Under the pieces are notes generated by a model, which saw only the letters and a program-made list of their open reading frames with translations, was not told the origin of the DNA and searched no databases. From contig CM031611.1 of assembly GCA_018398815.1 (NCBI GenBank), forward strand, positions 48,900,263 through 48,964,262: DNA of 64,000 nucleotides, given 5' to 3'. Source of the stretch: Conus ventricosus. Lineage: Eukaryota > Mollusca > Gastropoda > Neogastropoda > Conidae. Positions within the stretch are counted from its first letter, which is position 1. Every line of letters begins with the position of its first letter. A program made the position numbers and the translations under genes. Shown here one piece after another: positions 42,359-44,563 of this stretch.

Positions 42359-42654
42359 TGGTATAAAGGAAACACGCTCGGACAGTCTTGTAGACACGCC
42401 CACATGCATTCATGCACACATGCACTCACGTATGCATAGAAGCGTGCGCGCACATACATAGAGTAAGGCTCCTGATGTGGTTGTCTGCAGGTTGGTATGA
42501 AGGGGAGCGAATCAGGGATGGAGAGCGAGGCTGGTTCCCGGCTGACCACACAGAGGAGATCAACAACTCCCATGTCCGAGCACGCAACCTGCGCCTCCGA
42601 TACCGCCTGATGATTGCAAGCCAAGAATACACCGACATGAAATTCGGCAACTGA
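2378..42654 (+). CDS. Ephexin-family RhoGEF (DH-PH-SH3), split over 19 exons; 5' end missing
   Basis: Guanine-nucleotide exchange factor expected to activate Rho-family GTPases at the cell cortex. Joining 2378-2620, 3494-3662, 5582-5638, 6054-6186, 7412-7518, 9840-9900, 12694-12729, 24140-24260, 29498-29678, 31523-31689, 32975-33031, 33957-34135, 34496-34648, 36501-36795, 37549-37709, 38194-38376, 40388-40467, 41023-41127 and 42491-42654 gives 2652 nt, 883 codons plus stop, with all phases agreeing. Approximate residues: disordered N-terminus 1-310, ephexin motif region 310-444, DH 445-630, PH 655-790, SH3 796-855. The DH-PH-SH3 order and motifs such as [29 protein letters not shown] and DGERGWFPA are typical of ephexins. 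Which vertebrate paralogue is closest cannot be told. The initiator codon is not identified; ATG 2369 is in frame but lies on the intron side of a good acceptor. Introns reach 11.4 kb and contain several transposons. Confidence 0.9.
2732..3235. repeat. 47-bp tandem repeat (minisatellite)
   Basis: About ten degenerate copies of a 47-bp unit containing GATAATTTGAGATAAAGG and CCATAATGCATCTG lie inside the intron after exon 1. A C16 run follows at 3245-3260. Confidence 0.9.
3494..3662 (+). CDS. RhoGEF exon 2: Asp/Ser-rich linker
   Basis: Acceptor TCTTCACACAG ends at 3493; donor GGTGAGT begins at 3663. Enters in phase 0, leaves in phase 1. It encodes an acidic run ([15 protein letters not shown]) and a serine-rich, arginine-containing stretch ([18 protein letters not shown]) that resembles a phosphorylatable disordered linker. 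No domain recognised. Phase continuity with exon 1 supports the call. Confidence 0.75.
3663..4566. other. Intron sequence, nothing recognised
   Basis: AT-rich intron between exon 2 and the piggyBac derivative. I see no exon and no identifiable repeat. Confidence 0.5.
4567..5295 (-). mobile_element. Non-autonomous piggyBac-like element with TTAA target duplications
   Basis: TTAA at 4567-4570 and 5292-5295 flank inverted termini: CCCTTTGCCTCTTGGA at 4571-4586 and, reverse-complemented, CCCTCTGCCCCTTGGA ending at 5291. TTAA targets with CCCTTTGC-type ends are characteristic of piggyBac. The right end has two direct copies of TTTCGGGCCACAG, a likely subterminal repeat. The element is 721 bp and has lost most of its transposase. 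Confidence 0.85.
4887..5018 (-). pseudogene. piggyBac transposase N-terminal stub
   Basis: A 43-codon frame starts at ATG 5018 on the - strand just inside the right terminus and ends at TGA 4887-4889. It is acidic and contains [13 protein letters not shown], which resembles the acidic start of piggyBac-type transposases. The catalytic domain is absent. ATG position relative to the terminus is as expected for such a transposase. The family call rests mainly on the TTAA ends and less on this short peptide. Confidence 0.6.
5582..5638 (+). CDS. RhoGEF exon 3: short linker exon
   Basis: A long T/C tract (5521-5578) leads to the acceptor AAG ending at 5581; the donor is GTAGGG at 5639, weaker than its neighbours. 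57 nt, phase 1 to phase 1, encoding [18 protein letters not shown]. No domain. Because its length is a multiple of three, skipping would keep frame. Confidence 0.6.
5968..5991 (+). CDS. Possible 24-nt micro-exon of the RhoGEF gene
   Basis: Acceptor TTTCCACATTGCAG ends at 5967; donor GTGAGG begins at 5992. Phase 1 to phase 1, encoding DIPKMQQ plus split codons. It would be followed by a 62-nt intron (5992-6053) whose 3' part is a strong C/T tract. Reading straight through that intron hits TGA at 6058 in this frame, so either the micro-exon is real or it is skipped and exon 4 starts at 6054. It is not counted in the 883 codons. Confidence 0.45.
6054..6186 (+). CDS. RhoGEF exon 4: proline-rich SH3-ligand segment
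   Basis: The pyrimidine tract CCTCCCCGCCTCCCCCACTT precedes the acceptor CATCCAAAG ending at 6053; donor AAGTACGTG begins at 6187. Phase 1 to phase 2. It encodes [17 protein letters not shown], in which PPLPPR fits the class II PxxPxR SH3-binding consensus. This could bind the gene's own SH3 domain or a partner; that is inference. The frame upstream of 6054 is closed, which fixes this acceptor. Confidence 0.75.
6187..7411. other. Intron, nothing recognised
   Basis: AT-rich intron. A single piggyBac-like terminus (GTGAAAGGGTTAA, 6814-6825) is present without a visible partner. Confidence 0.5.
7412..7518 (+). CDS. RhoGEF exon 5: linker with aromatic/Ser residues
   Basis: Acceptor CCATATTTTCAG ends at 7411, donor GTAGGT begins at 7519. 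Phase 2 to phase 1. Encodes [16 protein letters not shown] and [10 protein letters not shown]; no domain recognised. Its 3' end and donor are duplicated in degenerate form downstream (see repeat at 7635-7770). Confidence 0.75.
7560..7770 (+). repeat. Degenerate tandem copies of the exon 5 donor region
   Basis: Copies of GCATTCTGGGGACTC...GATTATGAACTGGCCA with following GT-rich intron start recur near 7575-7610 (partial), 7635-7690 and 7715-7770. The last copy keeps a donor-like CCAGGTATGT. See finding. Confidence 0.7.
8683..8795. repeat. Degenerate fragment related to the 0.31-kb short retroposon
   Basis: GTATGACCGTTTTTTTATCC and GGCAGCCATACTCCATCTTC match, with changes, the middle of the three copies at 36923, 39214 and 54656. 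Ends are not resolved. Confidence 0.5.
8850..9722 (-). mobile_element. Second copy of the tRNA-headed SINE, reverse orientation
   Basis: Read on the - strand it has the same order as the copy at 55-950: A box (reverse complement CCACTTGGGCA, 9701-9711), B box (GGAATCGAACC, 9657-9667), internal A-tract (T run near 9330), GC-rich middle, and poly-A/T-rich tail (about 8850-8885). No clear target-site duplication could be seen. It is diverged from the first copy and lies in the exon 5-6 intron. Confidence 0.85.
9840..9900 (+). CDS. RhoGEF exon 6: short Ser/Glu-rich exon
   Basis: Acceptor GTGCTTTTCAG ends at 9839; donor GTAAGTAG begins at 9901. Phase 1 to phase 2, encoding [19 protein letters not shown]. 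No domain recognised. Strong sites at both ends and continuous phase support it. Confidence 0.75.
9901..12693. other. Intron with interrupted (CA)n array
   Basis: Noncoding. The main feature is an interrupted CA array with CGCA, CCA and TCA variants at about 11589-11785. Long frames here are Thr-His or Val-Cys translations of the repeat and are not genes. Confidence 0.6.
11589..11785. repeat. Interrupted (CA)n microsatellite
   Basis: About 195 bp of CA repeats with scattered G, C and T interruptions. Confidence 0.95.
12694..12729 (+). CDS. RhoGEF exon 7: 36-nt basic micro-exon
   Basis: The pyrimidine tract TTTTCTTTCTTCTGCTGC precedes acceptor CCATAG ending at 12693; donor GTATGT at 12730. 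Phase 2 to phase 2, encoding [11 protein letters not shown] with split codons at both ends. Length is a multiple of three, so inclusion may be optional. Basic residues suggest a linker or a localisation patch; no function is shown. Confidence 0.65.
12730..14152. other. Start of the 11.4-kb intron 7
   Basis: No exon or recognisable element before the DIRS insertion. Short G-rich tracts occur near 13781-13821. Confidence 0.5.
14171..14317 (+). repeat. DIRS left inverted terminal repeat
   Basis: About 146 bp, near-complementary to 20704-20847. It contains CACGTGACGTCACCCCACTT and GAAGCCGGTGTCAACTTCTT, whose complements are in the right copy. Confidence 0.9.
14449..17640 (+). pseudogene. DIRS gag-like/5' coding region, broken
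   Basis: GC-rich, proline/arginine-rich open stretches in shifting frames lie between the left terminus and the reverse transcriptase. Position suggests the gag-like ORF of a DIRS element, but no diagnostic motif is visible. A G31 run at 15948-15978 interrupts it. Confidence 0.5.
15948..15978 (+). repeat. G31 homopolymer
   Basis: Thirty-one consecutive G residues inside the DIRS element; length is probably unreliable in the assembly. Confidence 0.95.
17740..18310 (+). pseudogene. DIRS reverse transcriptase, frameshifted
   Basis: Recognisable pieces in three frames: [13 protein letters not shown] (about 17822-17863) followed by a one-base frame change before [17 protein letters not shown] (17971-17997) followed by an in-frame TGA; and the catalytic FLDDWLV motif (about 18156-18177), the DIRS version of YxDD. 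Several frame changes make the copy non-functional. Confidence 0.8.
18427..19260 (+). pseudogene. DIRS RNase H and connecting region, frameshifted
   Basis: [13 protein letters not shown] (about 18630-18669) carries the first RNase H aspartate; LLELEAV follows in another frame (about 18734-18756); [18 protein letters not shown] (about 18801-18857) and [15 protein letters not shown] (about 18943-18987) return to the first frame. IDLFATRFN (about 19065-19092) is again in another frame. Order and motifs match DIRS polyproteins. Confidence 0.8.
19600..20500 (+). pseudogene. DIRS tyrosine recombinase, frameshifted
   Basis: LLALASAR with the candidate first catalytic arginine is near 19909-19932. 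The H-x-x-R box reads HEVRALATS (20314-20340). The candidate tyrosine nucleophile is in FINFYLRDI (TAC 20421-20423). This set replaces the DDE integrase of LTR elements and would insert a circular intermediate. Stops and frame changes occur between the motifs. Confidence 0.78.
20550..20638 (+). repeat. DIRS internal complementary region
   Basis: GCTATGGTCTGACATGGTAC followed by AGTATATGACGCCAAA is the exact reverse complement of the left end 14154-14189; the continuation is the near reverse complement of the right end (CTGTTTGGCTATATACTTAC versus 20845-20870). Confidence 0.88.
20704..20847 (-). repeat. DIRS right inverted terminal repeat
   Basis: Complementary to 14171-14317 with a few changes; followed by about 41 bp of unique right-end sequence also represented in the internal complementary region. 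Confidence 0.88.
20961..21019. repeat. Short duplication at the RTE 3' end
   Basis: TTGCCCCGAACCTTTAATTA at 20961-20980 recurs with one base less at 21000-21018. The 17-bp sequence CCACTGTTATAATATTA sits between them (20982-20998). Confidence 0.7.
20982..22530 (-). mobile_element. 5'-truncated RTE-type LINE with 17-bp target-site duplication
   Basis: CCACTGTTATAATATTA occurs at 20982-20998 and 22514-22530. The body (20999-22513) reads on the - strand from NGKAPGADG at its 5' end through the reverse transcriptase to a C-terminal [12 protein letters not shown] segment, with (TATC)n near the 3' end (about 21021-21036). Truncation falls inside the reverse transcriptase. The sequence style ([33 protein letters not shown]) fits the RTE clade. 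It inserted about 100 bp from the DIRS right end. Confidence 0.75.
21130..22513 (-). pseudogene. RTE reverse transcriptase and C-terminal region, broken
   Basis: RT motifs on the - strand: [40 protein letters not shown] (catalytic aspartate of motif A) and [10 protein letters not shown] (motif C, about 21779-21808). The frame changes near 21930 and again near 21700 and 21440. The endonuclease and the start of the RT are missing. Confidence 0.8.
22531..24139. other. Remainder of intron 7
   Basis: T-rich intron without recognisable genes. A (GT)n tract followed by (GCGT)n is at 23966-24031, about 110 bp before exon 8. Confidence 0.55.
23966..24031. repeat. (GT)n-(GCGT)n microsatellite
   Basis: About 30 bp of GT repeats followed by about 34 bp of GCGT repeats. 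Confidence 0.95.
24140..24260 (+). CDS. RhoGEF exon 8: linker with acidic tail
   Basis: Acceptor GCTTTGTTGCAG ends at 24139; donor GTAAAG begins at 24261. Phase 2 to phase 0. Encodes [22 protein letters not shown] sequence and [12 protein letters not shown]. No fold recognised; the acidic patch with a tyrosine (DLYIEL) may be a phosphorylation or docking site, which is speculation. Confidence 0.75.
24245..24440 (+). repeat. Degenerate tandem copies of the exon 8 donor junction
   Basis: TTGAACTG followed by GT recurs every 35-50 bp downstream of the true junction (near 24302, 24350, 24380), then as GCAGTGGTGAGT and GAAGTTGTGAGT. See finding. Confidence 0.65.
25137..27049 (+). pseudogene. hAT-superfamily transposase, interrupted near its C-terminus
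   Basis: From ATG 25137 (context AAAATGG, preferred over the upstream ATG 25071) a frame of about 640 codons is intact up to an insertion at 27050. Near the N-terminus CGICSC and RHVATDKH form a BED-like C-x2-C / H-x5-H zinc finger. The middle has [11 protein letters not shown] and [11 protein letters not shown], consistent with catalytic aspartates of the RNase H-like fold, then GTRWLSIG. The end [20 protein letters not shown] is the start of the hAT dimerisation region. The continuation ([14 protein letters not shown]) is found past the insertion at 28618. The frame is clean otherwise, so the copy is fairly young. Confidence 0.8.
27369..27605 (+). pseudogene. Zinc-finger stub inside the nested element
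   Basis: A 78-codon frame has [10 protein letters not shown] followed by [12 protein letters not shown], giving C-x2-C and H-x5-H spacing of a BED-like finger. It ends soon after. It looks like the N-terminal remnant of a transposase from the nested element, different from the finger of the outer hAT. A separate 30-codon frame starting at ATG 27260 ([11 protein letters not shown]) lies just upstream and may be its original start, now followed by a stop. Confidence 0.5.
27870..28060. repeat. C/CA-rich simple sequence in the nested element
   Basis: CCCAC and CACA repeats at about 27870-27998, followed by a G10 run near 28045. Confidence 0.85.
28496..28514. other. Perfect 8-bp hairpin near the nested element's right end
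   Basis: CAGGGGGC, a 3-nt loop, then GCCCCCTG. Probably a structural or subterminal feature of the element. Confidence 0.6.
28618..28935 (+). pseudogene. C-terminal fragment of the hAT transposase
   Basis: [14 protein letters not shown] at the start continues the dimerisation region cut at 27049; the frame stays open to TGA at 28933-28935. Residues after [10 protein letters not shown] are not recognisably conserved. Confidence 0.75.
29275..29535 (+). repeat. 74-bp tandem units spanning the exon 9 acceptor
   Basis: Four copies start near 29277 (partial), 29348, 29422 and 29496. Each holds CAGGAGGA(T/C)GA(C/T)CAGATC followed by intron-like sequence; only the last continues as exon 9. Confidence 0.85.
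29498..29678 (+). CDS. RhoGEF exon 9: ephexin motif EPLYQWY
   Basis: Acceptor GTTCAACAG ends at 29497; donor GTCAGT begins at 29679. Phase 0 to phase 1. Encodes [19 protein letters not shown], then [20 protein letters not shown] and a Ser/Glu/Asp-rich tail. An x-LYQ-x-Y segment upstream of the DH domain is shared by ephexins, where this region is reported to act in autoinhibition relieved by tyrosine phosphorylation; applying that here is inference. Confidence 0.85.
29805..30190. repeat. Tandem repeat of about 86-104 bp
   Basis: At least four variable copies of a unit with GGAATGAATAGGGATAGAAT and TTGGAATGTATGTGTGCC lie in the intron after exon 9. Confidence 0.85.
30668..30708. repeat. (GT)n microsatellite
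   Basis: About 40 bp of GT repeats in the exon 9-10 intron. Confidence 0.95.
31194..31272. repeat. (CA)n microsatellite
   Basis: About 75 bp of nearly pure CA repeats, 250 bp upstream of exon 10. Confidence 0.95.
31523..31689 (+). CDS. RhoGEF exon 10: pre-DH segment ending LWCEMPE
   Basis: Acceptor ACAACCCTGCAG ends at 31522; donor GTCAGT begins at 31690. Phase 1 to phase 0. Encodes [20 protein letters not shown] and ends [12 protein letters not shown]. An LW-x-E-x-PE segment just before the DH domain is typical of ephexins. Confidence 0.88.
31854..31879 (+). repeat. G26 homopolymer
   Basis: Twenty-six G residues in the intron after exon 10. Confidence 0.95.
32842..32985 (+). repeat. 72-bp tandem duplication across the exon 11 acceptor
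   Basis: Units 32842-32913 and 32914-32985 both read CCTATTTCTTTAC(C/T)TGTG through TTTTCAGGTGATC. The second unit contains the real exon 11 start. Confidence 0.9.
32975..33031 (+). CDS. RhoGEF exon 11: short exon leading into the DH domain
   Basis: Acceptor ACTTGTTTTTCAG ends at 32974; donor GTGAGT begins at 33032. 57 nt, phase 0 to 0, encoding [19 protein letters not shown]. The sequence joins the LWCEMPE end of exon 10 to the DH start as in other ephexins (PEV-x-x-SG...). Confidence 0.88.
33830..33956 (+). repeat. (GT)n array abutting the exon 12 acceptor
   Basis: About 120 bp of interrupted then pure GT repeats run to 33946; only CTCATTCCAG separates them from the exon. Confidence 0.95.
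33957..34135 (+). CDS. RhoGEF exon 12: DH domain, first part
   Basis: Acceptor CTCATTCCAG ends at 33956; donor GTGAGT begins at 34136. Phase 0 to phase 2. [17 protein letters not shown] is the first conserved DH helix (E-x-SY-x-x-x-L), containing the glutamate that contacts the GTPase switch in DH domains. It continues to [16 protein letters not shown]. Skipping this 179-nt exon would shift frame and destroy the exchange domain. Confidence 0.93.
34496..34648 (+). CDS. RhoGEF exon 13: DH domain, middle
   Basis: Acceptor TATGTACCAG ends at 34495; donor GTGAGT begins at 34649. Phase 2 to phase 2. Encodes [20 protein letters not shown] and [20 protein letters not shown], matching the second conserved DH block (F-x-x-Y-x-x-YCSN). 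Confidence 0.93.
35380..36010. repeat. 64-bp tandem repeat
   Basis: Several copies, the best at 35575-35800, of a unit with GTCTGATTGTGAAGAGAGTC and ACAGAGTGTAGCACTGGGAA; outer copies are degraded. Confidence 0.85.
36501..36795 (+). CDS. RhoGEF exon 14: DH domain, third conserved block
   Basis: Acceptor CCCTTGCCTTCCAG ends at 36500; donor GTGCGT begins at 36796. Phase 2 to phase 0. Encodes [20 protein letters not shown], the CR3 helix of DH domains, then [19 protein letters not shown], the end of the domain. A second GT at 36790 would shorten the exon by two codons. The best-conserved exon of the gene. Confidence 0.95.
36911..37256 (-). mobile_element. 0.31-kb short retroposon, copy 1
   Basis: Element 36923-37243 starts with (GTT)n then CGTACCCTGGCTAAAAGACT and ends CCTTAAGCCAAGGC. 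The near-identical flanks CCAAATAGGATG (36911-36922) and CCAAAATAGGATG (37244-37256) are the target duplication. On the - strand it ends in (AAC)n, the likely 3' tail. No tRNA boxes are evident. Confidence 0.85.
37310..37340 (+). other. Hammerhead-like core motif (unproven)
   Basis: CTGAAGA, a short GAC/GTC stem, then GAAACGCGTT. This resembles the CUGANGA...GAAAC core of hammerhead ribozymes, but no convincing stem I is visible. See finding. Confidence 0.25.
37549..37709 (+). CDS. RhoGEF exon 15: PH domain, N-terminal half
   Basis: The acceptor TTTTTTTTCCACCTAG ends at 37548; donor GTCAGT begins at 37710. Phase 0 to phase 2. [15 protein letters not shown] is nearly diagnostic of ephexins; [20 protein letters not shown] gives the PH beta strands. 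Confidence 0.94.
38194..38376 (+). CDS. RhoGEF exon 16: PH domain, middle
   Basis: Acceptor GTGATTCGACAG ends at 38193; donor GTGAGTG begins at 38377. Phase 2 to phase 2. Encodes [20 protein letters not shown] and [20 protein letters not shown]. The 3' 45 nt of the exon, with its donor, are repeated twice downstream in a form that could be spliced as extra exons. Confidence 0.93.
38433..38477 (+). CDS. Candidate duplicated 45-nt mini-exon (copy 1)
   Basis: Acceptor TTCTTGGTCTTCTCTCCAG ends at 38432; donor GTGAGTG begins at 38478. Phase 2 to phase 2, so it adds 15 residues ([14 protein letters not shown] with split codons) without shifting frame or adding a stop. Whether it is spliced in is unknown; it is not included in the 883 codons. 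Confidence 0.45.
38534..38578 (+). CDS. Candidate duplicated 45-nt mini-exon (copy 2)
   Basis: Acceptor CTCCTTGGTCCTCTCTCCAG ends at 38533; donor GTAAGTG begins at 38579. Same phase and same encoded peptide as the copy at 38433. Splice signals look stronger than those of exon 17. Confidence 0.45.
38968..39660. repeat. 40-bp tandem repeat, split by a retroposon
   Basis: About ten copies of a 40-bp unit containing AGCACAGTCTTTACAGAATT and CTTCACAGTCGGTCCAGTAC. The array is interrupted at 39214-39523 by the short retroposon. Confidence 0.92.
39202..39535 (-). mobile_element. 0.31-kb short retroposon, copy 2
   Basis: Element 39214-39523, same sequence as the copy at 36923. The target duplication AATCGGTCCAGT is at 39202-39213 and 39524-39535, and is itself part of the 40-bp repeat it inserted into. 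Confidence 0.92.
39661..40387. other. Intron before exon 17, nothing recognised
   Basis: AT-rich sequence with a short GT run near 40250-40266 and no gene signal. Confidence 0.5.
40388..40467 (+). CDS. RhoGEF exon 17: PH C-terminal helix
   Basis: Acceptor GTGTGGTAACAG ends at 40387; donor GGTGAGT begins at 40468. Phase 2 to phase 1. Encodes [14 protein letters not shown] and EHERIYEDW. The tryptophan in SERTRW is the conserved residue of the PH C-terminal helix. The acceptor has a weak pyrimidine tract. The correct frame differs from the longest open frame here, and was fixed by phase from exon 16. Confidence 0.9.
41023..41127 (+). CDS. RhoGEF exon 18: SH3 domain, first half
   Basis: Acceptor GTGGTGATTGCAG ends at 41022; donor GGTGAGT begins at 41128. 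Phase 1 to phase 1. Encodes [20 protein letters not shown] and [15 protein letters not shown]: the ALYDY-like first strand and the acidic RT loop of an SH3 domain. Confidence 0.93.
41342..41367 (+). repeat. G26 homopolymer
   Basis: Twenty-six G residues in the last intron. Confidence 0.95.
41465..41580 (+). repeat. Partial copy of the terminal exon's 3' end
   Basis: ACATGAAATTCGGCAGCTGA and the following CTCCTGTCTTCCCATATTG to GTTTTGAAGCTGTTGTCCTG match the last codons, stop and 3' UTR at 42625-42715 with about 85-90% identity, 1161 bp further downstream. The SH3-coding part is not present in this copy. Confidence 0.88.
41914..42356. repeat. (CA)n arrays in the last intron
   Basis: CA-rich arrays at about 41914-41970, 42001-42050 and 42262-42356; they also form part of the 133-bp units around the SH3 exon start. 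Confidence 0.93.
42081..42500 (+). repeat. Tandem units (131-135 bp) carrying copies of the exon 19 acceptor
   Basis: TTTTTTCAG/CAAGTTGGTA (42090), TTTTCAG/ATTGGTATGA (42225), ACACAG/GTTGGTATAA (42356) and the real CTGCAG/GTTGGTATGA (42490) recur with 131-135 bp spacing. Confidence 0.82.
42491..42654 (+). CDS. RhoGEF exon 19: SH3 second half, C-terminus and stop
   Basis: Acceptor TGGTTGTCTGCAG ends at 42490; stop TGA 42652-42654. Enters in phase 1. Encodes [19 protein letters not shown], where WYEGER and GWFP are the SH3 n-Src loop tryptophan and the conserved GWFP strand, then a basic tail ending EYTDMKFGN. No PDZ-binding motif is obvious. Confidence 0.95.
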
Positions 42655-43805
42655 ACTCCTGTCATCCCATATGGTTTCATTCACTGTTGTGTTTTGAAGC
42701 TGGTGTCCTGTTGTTGACAGCTGAAAACGTACACTCAGCTGCAGACATTGTTGCATTTATGGGCGGACAGTGTGTGACAAGAACTTCAATATTGTGGTTG
42801 AGAAGAAGAGGGATGAAAGTGTCTGTAATAAGAACTGATATACAGTAACGGAGAAAAAGAGAAAAGACCTGAGTATAATTTGGACTCGGCAACATGTAAC
42901 GGTAAACCAAGGCTAGATATCACATTTTTTACAACAAGCATAGCCTTTATGAACAAGATATGGCCCTTCTATGCGTTAATGAAAATTCAGATTTGATGTG
43001 TGGGCTATAGAGTTCACAGGTTTTTTGTTTGTTTGTTGTCATTACAGGACCAGGCGTTGACAGAATTCAGTTTTCTATGCTTTGCATATCAGGCAAATTT
43101 TCGTCCATGGATTAGACGTTAACCCTGATTGCATTCTTCCAGGGGAAATATTTCGGCCGTTTCTGATCCTGTGTCAGTGATGGAAAACAAGTGTGTGTAT
43201 GGAATGCACAGGGCGCTATGAAGGAACAGTTGAATTACTGTGTTTTGCCATGTGGACAGAGGGCTGAGGAATGCCACTGTCCAAACTCTGTGAAATGGCA
43301 GCTCGGAATGATCCCTTGGTATAGTGATGCCGTCTGGAGGGGTCCCTTTCACACTTTATGCATGAGACCAGTGACATGTAAGGAATATGTTGATATATAA
43401 GTGAATGTGTGTTTAAAACATACAGATATGTTTGTGTATTGGAACTACATCCCAAGTTTAATTTTGGACATGAGCTTTATTGTCCGTTGGGGGAAAAAAT
43501 TATAACATCAACAAATCCATAGGTGTGGTTTTAAAAAGACTTGATCTCTGTCCAAGATCATGCTTTTGATTACATTTTGTATTCGCTAAATGCATCCGAA
43601 CACTTCTATGTTTCGCTTTACCTATGGTGAAGTGTCGAGATCTTTTATTTTTATCATGCTTTGGTCAGATGCATTGAAGACGTGTACATATATATTATAT
43701 ATATATGAGATGCCACAATGTTGATAATGGATTTTTCCTGCTTCCTAATCATTGATCTATGCGGCGCCCATACTTCAGAAAAAATAAAGCTTCCTGTAGA
43801 TATGA
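42655..43805 (+). other. Probable 3' UTR
   Basis: Noncoding sequence between the stop codon and the candidate poly(A) signal at 43783. Length and end are inferred; a longer UTR using later AATAAA signals cannot be excluded. Confidence 0.55.
43783..43788 (+). terminator. Candidate poly(A) signal AATAAA
   Basis: First canonical AATAAA after the stop codon, followed 45-70 bp later by TG-rich sequence (CTGTGATTGTATG). Position about 1.13 kb after the stop. Confidence 0.55.
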
Positions 43806-44517
43806 AAATGCATAGCTGACTTCAGCGCTTTCTCTGTGATTGTATGCTTCATGTGTCAGTTTCCTGTGCTTGACAATAAGAACTGCGTGCAGTCTTATGG
43901 GGTATGCACGTCACACATGCGTACGTCCATTAAGTCCATCTTTGCTGTTACTTTGTTATATCTTATTTTCTGTTAGAAGAATACTTGCAAATTAAGAAAC
44001 CGTGTCATAGCCATGCTGAATACCAAATCCATGTCGGCTGCTGATGGTTCGTTCCAGTATTTTTGTTGAATGTGGACCTGAACTCTTCTGACAGCAGAGT
44101 TGCTATGTCATTGTTTACATTTTACGTTTAATGCAACTTTGCATGGCTACGCAGCTTTGTTATGTGCTTTTTTTTGTTTGGTTTGTTTTTAACTGAAGAA
44201 TTGGGGCAATATATATCTTGCAAGTCTGTTGCTTTTGTAAATAGTTCATTTCTTTTTATGGTAATATGTGCCTAAGCTTGATTGTCATGCGTCCAGGGAG
44301 GTTGTCTCTCTTCCTTTTCCTTCTGTGTAACACCCCCTTCCCTCCTCCCCCTCTCCTTTTCTGTCATTTTCTTGAACTGTTTATTTTTTTTCCCACATTT
44401 TATGTTCCTCAGCTAGAATTCTGAGGCCCTTCACTGATTAAATGTTTGTGTCTTTTTGACCATTTATAATCCCATCTTTAACGTAGGTGTTATCAGGGGA
44501 TGATATCTAAATGCAAC

Positions 44518-44563
<46 letters not shown>

